This document shows, piece by piece, positions 50,068 through 57,326 of a DNA stretch of 64,000 nt. Position 1 is the stretch's first letter. Each line of letters begins with the position of its first letter. The notes under the pieces were generated by a model. That model searched no databases, was not told the origin of the DNA, and saw only the letters and a list, made by a program, of their open reading frames with translations. The position numbers and the translations under genes were made by a program. The DNA comes from an uncultured Roseobacter sp. (GTDB lineage: Bacteria; Pseudomonadota; Alphaproteobacteria; Rhodobacterales; Rhodobacteraceae). The DNA lies in the NCBI GenBank assembly GCA_947488305.1, contig CANKZM010000003.1, positions 434,001 to 498,000 on the forward strand, read 5' to 3'.

Positions 50068-51849
50068 TTAGTTACTGGTCAGCTTTATATCGTCCAGAGG
50101 CACAGGTTCAACGGTTGGTCTGAGACCCAGCAAAGGCGCAACCCGACGGATCATTTCCGCGGCAACAGGCACAGCTGTCCATCCAGCAGTACGGCGCGGC
50201 TCATCTCCTGTCGTATCCACCGGCTCATCCAACGTCACGATCAGCACGTATTTCGGATCATCCGCCGGGAAAATCGACGCAAATGTCGCGATCACCTTGT
50301 CATCATAGTATCCGCCCCGCCGCTTTGGTTTGTCTGCGGTGCCAGTTTTGCCTGCAACTGCGTACCCTTTGACTTCACCAAAGCTCGCCGTACCTTCGGT
50401 CACAACTTTGCGCAGCATTTTTCGGGACGCCGCTGACGAGGTTTCGCTGAACACACGTTCGCCCTTTTGGGAGGCCGGGCGCTTCAGAATGGTGGGCTGG
50501 ACCTTGTAGCCGCCATTGGCAATGGCCGCATATCCCGCCGCCAAATGCATCGGCGAGGTTGAAAGCCCGTGCCCGTAAGAGATCGTCATGGTGCTCAGCT
50601 CCGACCAGTTCGGCGGCAGCAGCGGACGCCCCGTGGCCGCTTCGACGATCTCAAAGCCTGTTGTCTCCAGCATGCCGAGGCGATCAAGGAACGCGCGCTG
50701 CCGCTCCACGCCGATGGCCTGTGCAAGACGGGCCGTACCGATGTTGGAGCTTTTGACGATCACTTTCGTCACGGTCATCTCGTCGCCGTAGTTTCGAAAA
50801 TCGCGAATGCGGTGTTTACCCCACCGCAACGGGCCTTTGGTGTCGATAAGCGTATCCGGGTTCACCAGACCCAAATCCATGGCCTGAGCCACGGTAAAGA
50901 TCTTGAAGGTGGAGCCAAGCTCATAAACACCCTGCACCGACCGATTGAAAAGCGGGCTGTCGGAGGCGTCGCCAGATGTGGCTGGCCGGGGTCGCTTGTT
51001 GGGATCGAATGTGGGCAGTGACACGACACTGATGACCTCACCAGTGTGTGCATCCATCAGGATGGAAGTGGCGCCTTTGGCATTCATCAACTTCATGCCG
51101 CCATAAAGCACGCGTTCCGCCGCGGCTTGGACGGTCAGGTCCAGCGATAGCTGCAAGGGCTTTGCGCCATTGGCAGGGTCGCGCAAATATTCATCGAAGT
51201 ACTTCTCGACCCCAGCAACACCGATTACTTCGGCAGCGTTGACGCCCTCTTTCCCGAAACTTGCGCCGCCCAACACATGTGCCGCCAGCTTGCCATTGGG
51301 GTAAAGGCGCATGTCGCGAGACGCGAAAAGCAGACCCGGATCACCGATTTCATGCACGGCCTGCAGTTGTTCCGGGCTTATTTTTCGCTTGATCCACAGA
51401 AACTTACGCTTGCCCGTAAAATCCTCCAGCAGTTCATCCGCTTCGAGGTCGGGGAAGATTTGTGCTAATTCCTCTGCGGCATGAACGGGATCGACCATAA
51501 GCGGCGGCTGTGCGTAGAGCGCATGGGTTTCGAAATTTGTTGCGAGCAGATTGCCGTGGCGGTCGACGATATCGGCCCGTGCCGCATGGATTTTCGCGCC
51601 AGGCGCATCCACGCGCGGCTCCGTGGGCTCCGATGTCGCGAGCATCCCCATGCGCAAACCAACCACGCAAAAAGCCACGACAAAAAACATGCCCAGCACC
51701 AACAAACGCCCTTCGGCGCGCTGCCGGGCCTGGTCGCGCATCTGTTCATGGCGGATCCGTATGTTCTCGCGTTCAATTGCGTCCGGGTTTTCTCCCTTCT
51801 CGCGAGCGTCAAGAATGCGGGCGAGTGGGCGCAGCGGTGTCCGTATCAT
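50068..51849 (-). CDS. ftsI: Penicillin-binding protein 3 (FtsI), septal transpeptidase
   Basis: Cross-links septal peptidoglycan with FtsW. The 593-residue protein has a cytoplasmic leader rich in charge, one membrane helix at about 50-70, a pedestal domain, and the transpeptidase domain with S-x-x-K at Ser313-Lys316 (L-G-S-T-F-K), S-S-N in K-S-S-N-I-G near 370, and K-T-G in A-G-K-T-G-T-A-D near 505. Its ATG overlaps the ftsL stop by four bases. Confidence 0.96.
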   Translation of the reverse strand: MIRTPLRPLARILDAREKGENPDAIERENIRIRHEQMRDQARQRAEGRLLVLGMFFVVAFCVVGLRMGMLATSEPTEPRVDAPGAKIHAARADIVDRHGNLLATNFETHALYAQPPLMVDPVHAAEELAQIFPDLEADELLEDFTGKRKFLWIKRKISPEQLQAVHEIGDPGLLFASRDMRLYPNGKLAAHVLGGASFGKEGVNAAEVIGVAGVEKYFDEYLRDPANGAKPLQLSLDLTVQAAAERVLYGGMKLMNAKGATSILMDAHTGEVISVVSLPTFDPNKRPRPATSGDASDSPLFNRSVQGVYELGSTFKIFTVAQAMDLGLVNPDTLIDTKGPLRWGKHRIRDFRNYGDEMTVTKVIVKSSNIGTARLAQAIGVERQRAFLDRLGMLETTGFEIVEAATGRPLLPPNWSELSTMTISYGHGLSTSPMHLAAGYAAIANGGYKVQPTILKRPASQKGERVFSETSSAASRKMLRKVVTEGTASFGEVKGYAVAGKTGTADKPKRRGGYYDDKVIATFASIFPADDPKYVLIVTLDEPVDTTGDEPRRTAGWTAVPVAAEMIRRVAPLLGLRPTVEPVPLDDIKLTSN

Positions 51850-52205
51850 TGCTCCACCTCGCCGGTCTCATCCCCCAGATTGGCGACCTCAATCACGTTC
51901 TCCACCTCGATCACAGGCGCAGGCGGGTAGGCGACTTGATCCACATGTCCGAATTGCTCAGGTCGCAGAGGTAAGAGCCCTAACCGGTCAAAGTTGATCC
52001 CGGCCAGATCGCGTAGACGGTCGGGGCGGTTGAGGTACGCCCACTCGGCCTTCAGCATGGAGAGGCGTTCATGCGCCGTGCGAATTTCGAGGCGCAGCGA
52101 CCGGGTTTCCGCAAGTGCACTTTGGGTCGCGTAATTCTCTCGATACGCCCAGAAGGCCAACCCAATCACACTCAGGGTCGTCAAAATATACAAAAAAGTA
52201 CGCAT
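51846..52205 (-). CDS. ftsL: Cell division protein FtsL
   Basis: A 119-residue bitopic protein with a membrane helix at about 3-20 and a periplasmic coiled coil (about 25-65, leucine-rich heptads such as L-A-E-T-R-S-L-R-L-E-I). Poorly conserved in sequence, but the size, topology and place between rsmH and ftsI identify it. With FtsQ and FtsB it activates FtsW-FtsI. It starts directly at the rsmH stop (T-A-G-A-T-G) and ends overlapping ftsI. Confidence 0.88.
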   Translation of the reverse strand: MRTFLYILTTLSVIGLAFWAYRENYATQSALAETRSLRLEIRTAHERLSMLKAEWAYLNRPDRLRDLAGINFDRLGLLPLRPEQFGHVDQVAYPPAPVIEVENVIEVANLGDETGEVEQ

Positions 52206-53198
52206 CTAAATCCCCGCCTTGACCATCGGCATCCCGATGGTCTTTGCCTCTATGTCCCCCGCTGGCGCAGCCGTGCGCTCAGCCACCCGTAATTTTGCAG
52301 AACGCGCCCGCGGGTTCTGCGCTATTTCTGCCGCGTCCGCTGCGATTGCCTTGCGCGACTTCAACTTAAATGCTGGTGCGGCCTGCTGGCGTTCCGGTGC
52401 ATAACGATTTGCATTGCCGCCAGCACCGGCACGCGCGGTCAGAAACCGCTTTACCATGCGATCCTCCACCGAATGGAAGGTCACAACAGCCAGCTTCCCG
52501 CCGGGCTTGAGCGCCCGCTCGGCCGCCATAAGTCCCTGATATAACTCTTTATACTCTTCGTTGACGGCTATCCGCAGCGCTTGAAAGCTTCGCGTCGCAG
52601 GATGAGATTGTCCGGGCTCGGCGCGCGGCAGACATCCCTCGATGATCTCTGCAAGACGCAATGTTGAAACGATTGGTGCATCATTTCGTGCTGCAACAAT
52701 TGCGCGCGCGATACGCCGGCTGGCCCGTTCCTCTCCGTAGTGGAAAAGAATATCGGCAATGTCTTCGGCTGTCGCACCGTTTACGATATCTGCCGCGGAT
52801 TGCCCGTCCTGGCTCATCCGCATGTCGAGCGGCCCGTCTTTCATGAATGAAAAGCCACGCTCCGCCCGGTCAAGCTGCATCGAAGACACACCGAGATCCA
52901 GAACGACGCCGTCCAAGTCCGAGCCGTATTCGTCCATCCGTGAGAAAACGCCCGCGCGTTGTTCCAATCTGGGTCCATAGTCGTCTGCCCATCCAGCCGC
53001 CAATTCGAATGCCAGAGGATCGCGGTCCACCGCGATGACCTTTTCCGCACCCGCTTCAAGCAAACCTCGTGTGTACCCGCCAGCACCGAACGTCCCGTCG
53101 AGCCATACGCCCGCGACCGGAGCCACCTCGCGCAGGATTGCAGACAACAGAACGGGAATGTGCGGGGCGGTATCATCGATGGGAGCGGCAGCAGCCAT
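52206..53198 (-). CDS. rsmH: 16S rRNA (cytosine1402-N4)-methyltransferase
   Basis: Methylates C1402 in the decoding centre with S-adenosylmethionine. The 330-residue protein has H-I-P-V-L-L near residue 13, [11 protein letters not shown] (SAM motif I) near 33-43, [11 protein letters not shown], and near the end [14 protein letters not shown], all typical. Second gene of the cluster, three bases after mraZ. Confidence 0.96.
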   Translation of the reverse strand: MAAAAPIDDTAPHIPVLLSAILREVAPVAGVWLDGTFGAGGYTRGLLEAGAEKVIAVDRDPLAFELAAGWADDYGPRLEQRAGVFSRMDEYGSDLDGVVLDLGVSSMQLDRAERGFSFMKDGPLDMRMSQDGQSAADIVNGATAEDIADILFHYGEERASRRIARAIVAARNDAPIVSTLRLAEIIEGCLPRAEPGQSHPATRSFQALRIAVNEEYKELYQGLMAAERALKPGGKLAVVTFHSVEDRMVKRFLTARAGAGGNANRYAPERQQAAPAFKLKSRKAIAADAAEIAQNPRARSAKLRVAERTAAPAGDIEAKTIGMPMVKAGI

Positions 53199-53201
53199 CG
53201 T

Positions 53202-53705
53202 TCATTCCCCCTGCCCGCCGTCCAAATAGACCAGCGGATCAAAATCATCGGGCAATTCGTCAAGCCAGGCCTCGGTCTTCGAGGCCTCCTCGGACTCATA
53301 GGTCTCTGGGTTCCAGATCTGGAAAGTATCACCGGCCGCAATAAAGAACGCCTCTTTATCGAGACCGATTTTCTGACGCAGCTTGGCCGGCAAAACCAGC
53401 CGCCCAGTGTCATCTACTGCTGTCGGGAAGGATTGTCCGTTAAACAGTCGCTGCAACATGCGCCGTTCCATGGAGCCACGCGGCAGGGCATCGATCTTTT
53501 CATCGACTTCCTCAATCGCTTCCATGGTGTAGCATTCCAGGTAGTTTCGGCGATGATCCCCGTACACGATAACCAACTCAGGGGCATCTCCAGAGGACCA
53601 GTTCGGGTCCGAGGCTTCGATCACACGCCGAAAAGAGGCCGGAATAGACACCCGCCCCTTTGCATCGACCTTGTGATGGCTTTCGCCTCTGAACCTGCGG
53701 CCCAC
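53202..53705 (-). CDS. mraZ: Transcriptional regulator MraZ
   Basis: A double-AbrB-fold DNA-binding protein that represses its own operon in E. coli. From a GTG at 53705 the protein is 167 residues and opens G-R-R-F-R-G-E-S-H-H-K-V-D-A-K-G-R-V-S-I-P, the normal family start, with the second repeat D-D-T-G-R-L-V-L-P-A-K-L near 120. An in-frame ATG at 53789 would add 28 unrelated residues and lies in the loop of a strong hairpin (53768-53803), so the shorter form is preferred. GGGA and AAGG occur just upstream of the GTG. Confidence 0.88.
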   Translation of the reverse strand: MGRRFRGESHHKVDAKGRVSIPASFRRVIEASDPNWSSGDAPELVIVYGDHRRNYLECYTMEAIEEVDEKIDALPRGSMERRMLQRLFNGQSFPTAVDDTGRLVLPAKLRQKIGLDKEAFFIAAGDTFQIWNPETYESEEASKTEAWLDELPDDFDPLVYLDGGQGE

Positions 53706-53767
53706 TGCCTTATCCCAATCTGCGGCGCGTTTGTCCTGCCGCGCCTCTTCCCCCCTAAAAATGGAAA

Positions 53768-53803
53768 CGGCGGGTTGATCTGCTGCCACTGATCAACCCG
53801 CCG
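53768..53803 (-). terminator. Terminator/attenuator-like hairpin in the mraZ leader
   Basis: A perfect 13-bp stem (53768-53780 with 53791-53803, core GGCGGGTTGATC) with a 10-base loop. On the reverse strand it is followed by a pyrimidine/T-rich tail ending in five T. It lies 63 bases before the mraZ GTG, downstream of the likely operon promoter, so it could act as a transcription attenuator or end an upstream short RNA. Confidence 0.65.
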
Positions 53804-54423
53804 CCCTCGTCCCGCGTTGCGGGGAAGTCCAGCTGCGCGCGCCACCTGGGGGGATGTCTGCTCGCTCGCGCGCCGGATCTCTTGTTTGATGAAAGCGAGG
53901 TGCCTGTATGAAACCTGCTAGAGTTTTTGATTTGCGTGGGGTCGTTTGCTGCCCCTGTCTCGTTCTCATCTTATGCAATAGGGATACTATGGGAATACAT
54001 GGTCTAGCAAGGGAAAATTTGCCTCAAACGCACTATCGCTTCTTTTCAGGCAGCTTCGAAAGAGCGCTATTCCACAGAATATCGTACACACTACGCCACA
54101 ATTTGCGCACGAAGGAAATTACAGCACAATATATAGATCTGTTCGCCGCTACTGGCCCATCCCACAAAATCCCGCCGAGCACGCGATATTTTTGATGTTT
54201 GATGGCTGATATTACACCAACACAGACAAAACATTTGGAGAATCCCTAGGAAAATATGGCCTGAGAGGTTTGATTCGCCGGAAAATGACAGCACCAAGCG
54301 CTGTCTGTACCATGATTTCCCATAAATCGATCTTCAGTGACAACCCCTATACCACGAAGGTCGGCCCCCTACTGCTACATCGCCCCGCACGACCAACAGC
54401 TTAAAGGTGTCACTGGGGGTCTT
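53804..54423. other. 620-base gene-free stretch between mrp and mraZ
   Basis: No convincing gene on either strand. The half near mraZ (53804-53900) is very G+C-rich with several short hairpins (e.g. CCCGC-N3-GCGGG at 53811-53823); the rest is clearly richer in A+T than flanking genes. It holds the MraZ-type repeats at 53980-54004 and a second, weaker candidate (CGGGA-N5-TGGGA on the reverse strand, 54160-54174). I looked for RNase P RNA hallmarks and found none. Confidence 0.6.
53980..54004 (+). promoter_or_regulatory. Candidate MraZ operator overlapping the operon promoter
   Basis: Three pentamers with an exact 10-base period, AGGGA-N5-TGGGA-N5-TGGTC, match the MraZ pattern of TGGGN repeats separated by five bases. 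On the reverse strand the same stretch contains TTGCTA (54010-54005) and TAGTAT (53989-53984), a possible -35/-10 pair though the 15-base spacer is short. Binding here would repress mraZ and the dcw genes. Confidence 0.5.
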
Positions 54424-55497
54424 CTATGCCATCCCACCCCGGATAAGACCTTCGGCGATGCGCGCGTAGGCCTGCGCCATTGCACCATTTCCAGCGGCGA
54501 TTGGTGTTCCGCCGTCACCGGCGAGTCGGGTTTCGAGATCGATTGGCAACGCCCCCAACAAGGGCACCCCCATCTTCTCAGCCTCGGCCGCGACACCGCC
54601 CTGCCCGAATATCTGGTGCTCTGATCCACAGTCAGGGCAAACGAACATCGACATATTCTCTATCAACCCCAGCACTGGGGTCTTGAGCGTTGCGAACATG
54701 TCCAGCGCTTTGCGGGCATCAATCAATGCCACGTCCTGCGGTGTCGAGACAACGATCGCACCAGTCAAATCCGATTTGGTGCAGAGCGTCAGCTGGACGT
54801 CACCTGTTCCGGGCGGCAGGTCCACCAACAGAACGTCGAGCTCGCCCCATTCCACCTGCCCCAACATTTGCTGCAGCGCTCCCATCAGCATCGGTCCACG
54901 CCAAACCACCGCTTTGCCTTCCTCCAGCATGAAACCAATCGACATCATCGTGACGCCATGGGCCCGCAAGGGGATGATCGTCTTGCCGTCGGGGCTGGCG
55001 GGACGCTTATTAACGCCCATCATCCGCGGCTGGCTCGGGCCGTATATATCTGCATCCAACAGACCCACCTTGCGCCCGGCCCGCGCCAATGCAACCGCGA
55101 GGTTTGAGGATATCGTAGATTTACCAACGCCCCCTTTACCCGACCCGATTGCAAGAATGCGTTTGACGCCCGCTGGTTTGCTGGGTCCGTCCTGAGGCTT
55201 TGGATGACCGCCGATCTTCAAGCTGGGTGGCACTGGCTTCTTTTCTGCTGGTCCATGTGCCGTCAGAGCGACCGAAGCAGAGGTGACCCCAGGCATCTCA
55301 GAGACAACTTTCTCTGCTGCGTCCCGGAGAGGCCCCATTTGGCGCGCGACGTCGGGGGATGGTGCTTCAATTACAAAGCGCACATTTGTGCCATCGACGG
55401 ACAAAGCGCGAATCAAATCATGCGCGACAAGGCTGCGTCCGTCTGGAAGCGTCACGCGGTCCAGTGCTGCTTCGATCTCGGCTTTGGTCACGGACAT
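54424..55497 (-). CDS. mrp: Iron-sulfur cluster carrier protein Mrp/ApbC
   Basis: A P-loop ATPase of the Mrp/NBP35 family that carries [4Fe-4S] clusters to target enzymes. The 357-residue protein has an N-terminal MIP18-like domain (about 1-80), deviant Walker A S-G-K-G-G-V-G-K-S-T near residue 118, D-L-P-P-G-T-G-D near 225, and the cluster-binding C-P-D-C (C-x-x-C) near 285. The start at 55497 has GGAGAA upstream; the frame stays open 19 codons more without a ribosome site. Divergent from the DUF1127 gene. Confidence 0.94.
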   Translation of the reverse strand: MSVTKAEIEAALDRVTLPDGRSLVAHDLIRALSVDGTNVRFVIEAPSPDVARQMGPLRDAAEKVVSEMPGVTSASVALTAHGPAEKKPVPPSLKIGGHPKPQDGPSKPAGVKRILAIGSGKGGVGKSTISSNLAVALARAGRKVGLLDADIYGPSQPRMMGVNKRPASPDGKTIIPLRAHGVTMMSIGFMLEEGKAVVWRGPMLMGALQQMLGQVEWGELDVLLVDLPPGTGDVQLTLCTKSDLTGAIVVSTPQDVALIDARKALDMFATLKTPVLGLIENMSMFVCPDCGSEHQIFGQGGVAAEAEKMGVPLLGALPIDLETRLAGDGGTPIAAGNGAMAQAYARIAEGLIRGGMA

Positions 55498-55590
55498 GCA
55501 CAAATTCTCCTCAGGCTCGCCACTCCATATAGCAACTCGGTCAAGAAGCGCCACTCTCCCACTTCAATTGATTAAGCATTGGGCGGCACG

Positions 55591-55615
55591 CTTAATTTTC
55601 AACCTTTTACCCCAT
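55591..55615 (+). promoter_or_regulatory. RpoH-like promoter for the DUF1127/hairpin transcript
   Basis: CTTAAT (55591-55596), 13 bases, then CCCCAT (55610-55615) closely resembles the heat-shock sigma consensus CTTGAA-N13/14-CCCCAT. The -35 element lies within one arm of an inverted repeat ATTAAGC (55571-55577) / GCTTAAT (55590-55596). Homologous transcripts in Rhodobacter are under RpoHI/RpoHII control, which supports the reading. Confidence 0.5.
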
Positions 55616-55716
55616 GCAATTGCTGCATGGCAGCATTGCTACAGAAGTTATTGTGCACGCGCAGCAATTCCCTAAGTATGGTGCACAAGAAACGAGTAAT
55701 GAGAGAGCAAGACGTA

Positions 55717-55950
55717 ATGGCATACTATACACAACATCAGACAGGCAGCATCGTCGAACGCCTGCTTGCAGGGTCCGCCTTCGCACTCGAGCGCGCGGCG
55801 GCACGATATGCCCACTATAGAGTTTACAGCGAGTCGCTGTCTGAACTTCGCGCTCTGAGCGACCGTGAATTGGAAGACATCGGATTGCACCGGTCATCCC
55901 TGAAAACAATCGCGCGGCAAGCCGCGGACAGAAGCGTGACCTTGAAATAA
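55717..55950 (+). CDS. DUF1127 protein (CcaF1-like)
   Basis: A 77-residue basic protein whose C-terminal half is the DUF1127 domain: L-S-E-L-R-A-L-S-D-R-E-L-E-D-I-G-L-H-R-S with a following basic helix. Proteins of this type are small stress-related factors; the Rhodobacter sphaeroides homologue CcaF1 is an RNA-binding protein whose 3' region yields CcsR small RNAs. The same arrangement is seen here, with CCTCCTCCC hairpins directly downstream. ATGs at 55681 and 55699 in frame are alternative starts; 55717 fits family length best. The long leader contains a hairpin CCATGCA-N5-TGCATGG (55611-55629). Confidence 0.82.
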   Translation: MAYYTQHQTGSIVERLLAGSAFALERAAARYAHYRVYSESLSELRALSDRELEDIGLHRSSLKTIARQAADRSVTLK

Positions 55951-55993
55951 CGAAACGTTCGGGCGCAACTCCTCCCTTAGCGCCCGCATGTTG

Positions 55994-56028
55994 GCGGCGG
56001 TATCTATCCTCCTCCCAGATATCGCCGC
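55994..56028 (+). ncRNA. CcsR/cuckoo-type hairpin 1 (CCTCCTCCC loop)
   Basis: A 12-bp stem (55994-56005 with 56017-56028, one G-U pair) presents an 11-base loop that ends CCTCCTCCC. It begins 44 bases after the DUF1127 stop. This loop is the defining motif of the CcsR/cuckoo small RNAs of alphaproteobacteria, which bind G-rich targets resembling ribosome-binding sites. Confidence 0.75.
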
Positions 56029-56090
56029 TCACGGACAAAGCGCGCACATCAAGCGCGCACCTGATGACAAAGAGCATCAGGTTCACGAGA

Positions 56091-56124
56091 CAGGCACTTC
56101 ATTCCTCCTCCCTTGGAGTGTCTG
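56091..56124 (+). ncRNA. CcsR/cuckoo-type hairpin 2 (CCTCCTCCC loop)
   Basis: A 10-bp stem (56091-56100 with 56115-56124, two G-U pairs) with a 14-base loop containing CCTCCTCCC. The stem sequence is unrelated to hairpins 1 and 3 while the loop is kept, the pattern expected if only the loop is selected. An additional perfect 8-bp hairpin ACCTGATG/CATCAGGT (56059-56082) separates it from hairpin 1. Confidence 0.75.
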
Positions 56125-56132
56125 CACCAAGG

Positions 56133-56175
56133 CGGTGGCATCTATCCTCCTCCCGGATGCCACCGTCCCTTTATC
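56133..56175 (+). ncRNA. CcsR/cuckoo-type hairpin 3 with terminator tail
   Basis: An 11-bp stem (56133-56143 with 56155-56165) with the same 11-base loop as hairpin 1, followed by a T-rich tail, so it probably also ends the transcript. Together with hairpin 2, only eight bases away, it has the size and two-hairpin form of one cuckoo RNA. Confidence 0.75.
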
Positions 56176-56288
56176 TTTTCTTAACATCTTTAATTTCGGG
56201 CCTTTCTGGCTTAGTCTGCGCCAAAGTGCGGTTGGCCATTGGGCTCCGTGGTTTGTAGTGACACCGTTGCGCCTGAAGGAAGAAACAT

Positions 56289-57320
56289 ATGGTATTGCGT
56301 AACTTTTTTGCCATCGACAATACCGGGCTCACTGTCACATCGAGCCCGAACGGATCGATTGTGGGCGGCCCGATTATCAATAACTCTTCAACACCGGATG
56401 GCACCATCTTCAACTTTGGCGGTGGCACCTTCCGCGAGATCACCGTCGATGACACTGGTGGCGGACGCAACCGGCTGAACGATGACCTGCCGGACGATCA
56501 TGTCGTGGTAGATGGGTCCGGACTTGTGGCTGACGGTGCCGAGATCGAAGGTGAATCCATAATCGTCGTGCGAAAGCTCGACGATCAGGGCAACCCAACA
56601 GGTCCGGAAATCGACCTTTATGTGTTCTCGCAGAACGGTGACTTCAGCGACATCTGGGGTTTTGGCTCCAGCGATCCTCTGGAAACCGGCGCGAACTACG
56701 TTAAGGTAGATGGCGATAACGACGGCACGGTGCGGTACAACGACATCGTTGCCTGCTTTACCGCCGGCACTCTGATTGACACACCGCAAGGACCCGTCCC
56801 GGTTGAGGAGATCGCTGTAGGCGATTTGGTTTGGACGCAAGGATCCGGGCCGCAACCCGTGCGCTGGGTGGGAAGCACGCGCGTCCCCGGGCGTGGCCGC
56901 TTTGCACCGGTGCGTATCGCCGCAGGCGCGTTGGGCAATACGAAAGACCTGCTGGTCTCGCAACAACACCGGATCTGGATTGAAAACGCCACGGCTGAGC
57001 TGCATTTCGGAACCAGCGCGGTATTGGTCGCGGCAAAGCATCTGTCTGGCAGTCCCGGCGTGGAAATCGAGCCAGTCGATGAAGTGCATTACGTGCATTT
57101 CATGTTCGATCAGCACCAGATCGTGCGATCCAGCGGCCTTTTGACCGAGAGTTTCTTTCTGGCTGACCGTTCAATCGCATCGCTGGAGAGCGAGGCACGT
57201 GCGGAGCTCGACGCCTTGTTTCCTGACTTGTCAAAAGGCTTGGCTGGTTTTGGCGCCACCGCTGCGCCCACGTTGACCGCACGCGAGGCCGCCATGATGA
57301 AACACTATCTGGCCGCCTGA
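56289..57320 (+). CDS. Hint-domain protein
   Basis: A 343-residue protein. Residues 1-150 are beta-rich, acidic and repetitive in feel (N-F-G-G-G-T-F, D-D-T-G-G-G, D-G-D-N-D-G-T), possibly a calcium-binding or adhesin-like extracellular part, without a classical signal peptide. From Cys156 a Hint (hedgehog/intein) module follows: A-C-F-T-A-G-T-L-I-D-T-P-x-G-x-V-P-V-E-E-I-x-V-G-D-L-V-W-T, then L-L-V-S-Q-Q-H-R with the block-B-like His. Cys156 could attack the preceding bond and split the protein. Such genes are frequent in roseobacters; role unproven. GAAGGA upstream supports the start. Confidence 0.85.
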   Translation: MVLRNFFAIDNTGLTVTSSPNGSIVGGPIINNSSTPDGTIFNFGGGTFREITVDDTGGGRNRLNDDLPDDHVVVDGSGLVADGAEIEGESIIVVRKLDDQGNPTGPEIDLYVFSQNGDFSDIWGFGSSDPLETGANYVKVDGDNDGTVRYNDIVACFTAGTLIDTPQGPVPVEEIAVGDLVWTQGSGPQPVRWVGSTRVPGRGRFAPVRIAAGALGNTKDLLVSQQHRIWIENATAELHFGTSAVLVAAKHLSGSPGVEIEPVDEVHYVHFMFDQHQIVRSSGLLTESFFLADRSIASLESEARAELDALFPDLSKGLAGFGATAAPTLTAREAAMMKHYLAA

Positions 57321-57326
57321 AGTGTC

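Noticed and set aside
53908-54195. Forward-strand 95-codon frame in the mrp-mraZ gap
   Set aside because: No ribosome site, cysteine- and arginine-rich composition without hydrophobic pattern, and it covers the probable mraZ promoter and operator.
53800-54200. RNase P RNA or another housekeeping RNA upstream of mraZ
   Set aside because: Position, length and flanking hairpin made it worth testing, but the nearly invariant GAGGAAAGTCC core and the other conserved blocks of RNase P RNA are not found on either strand.
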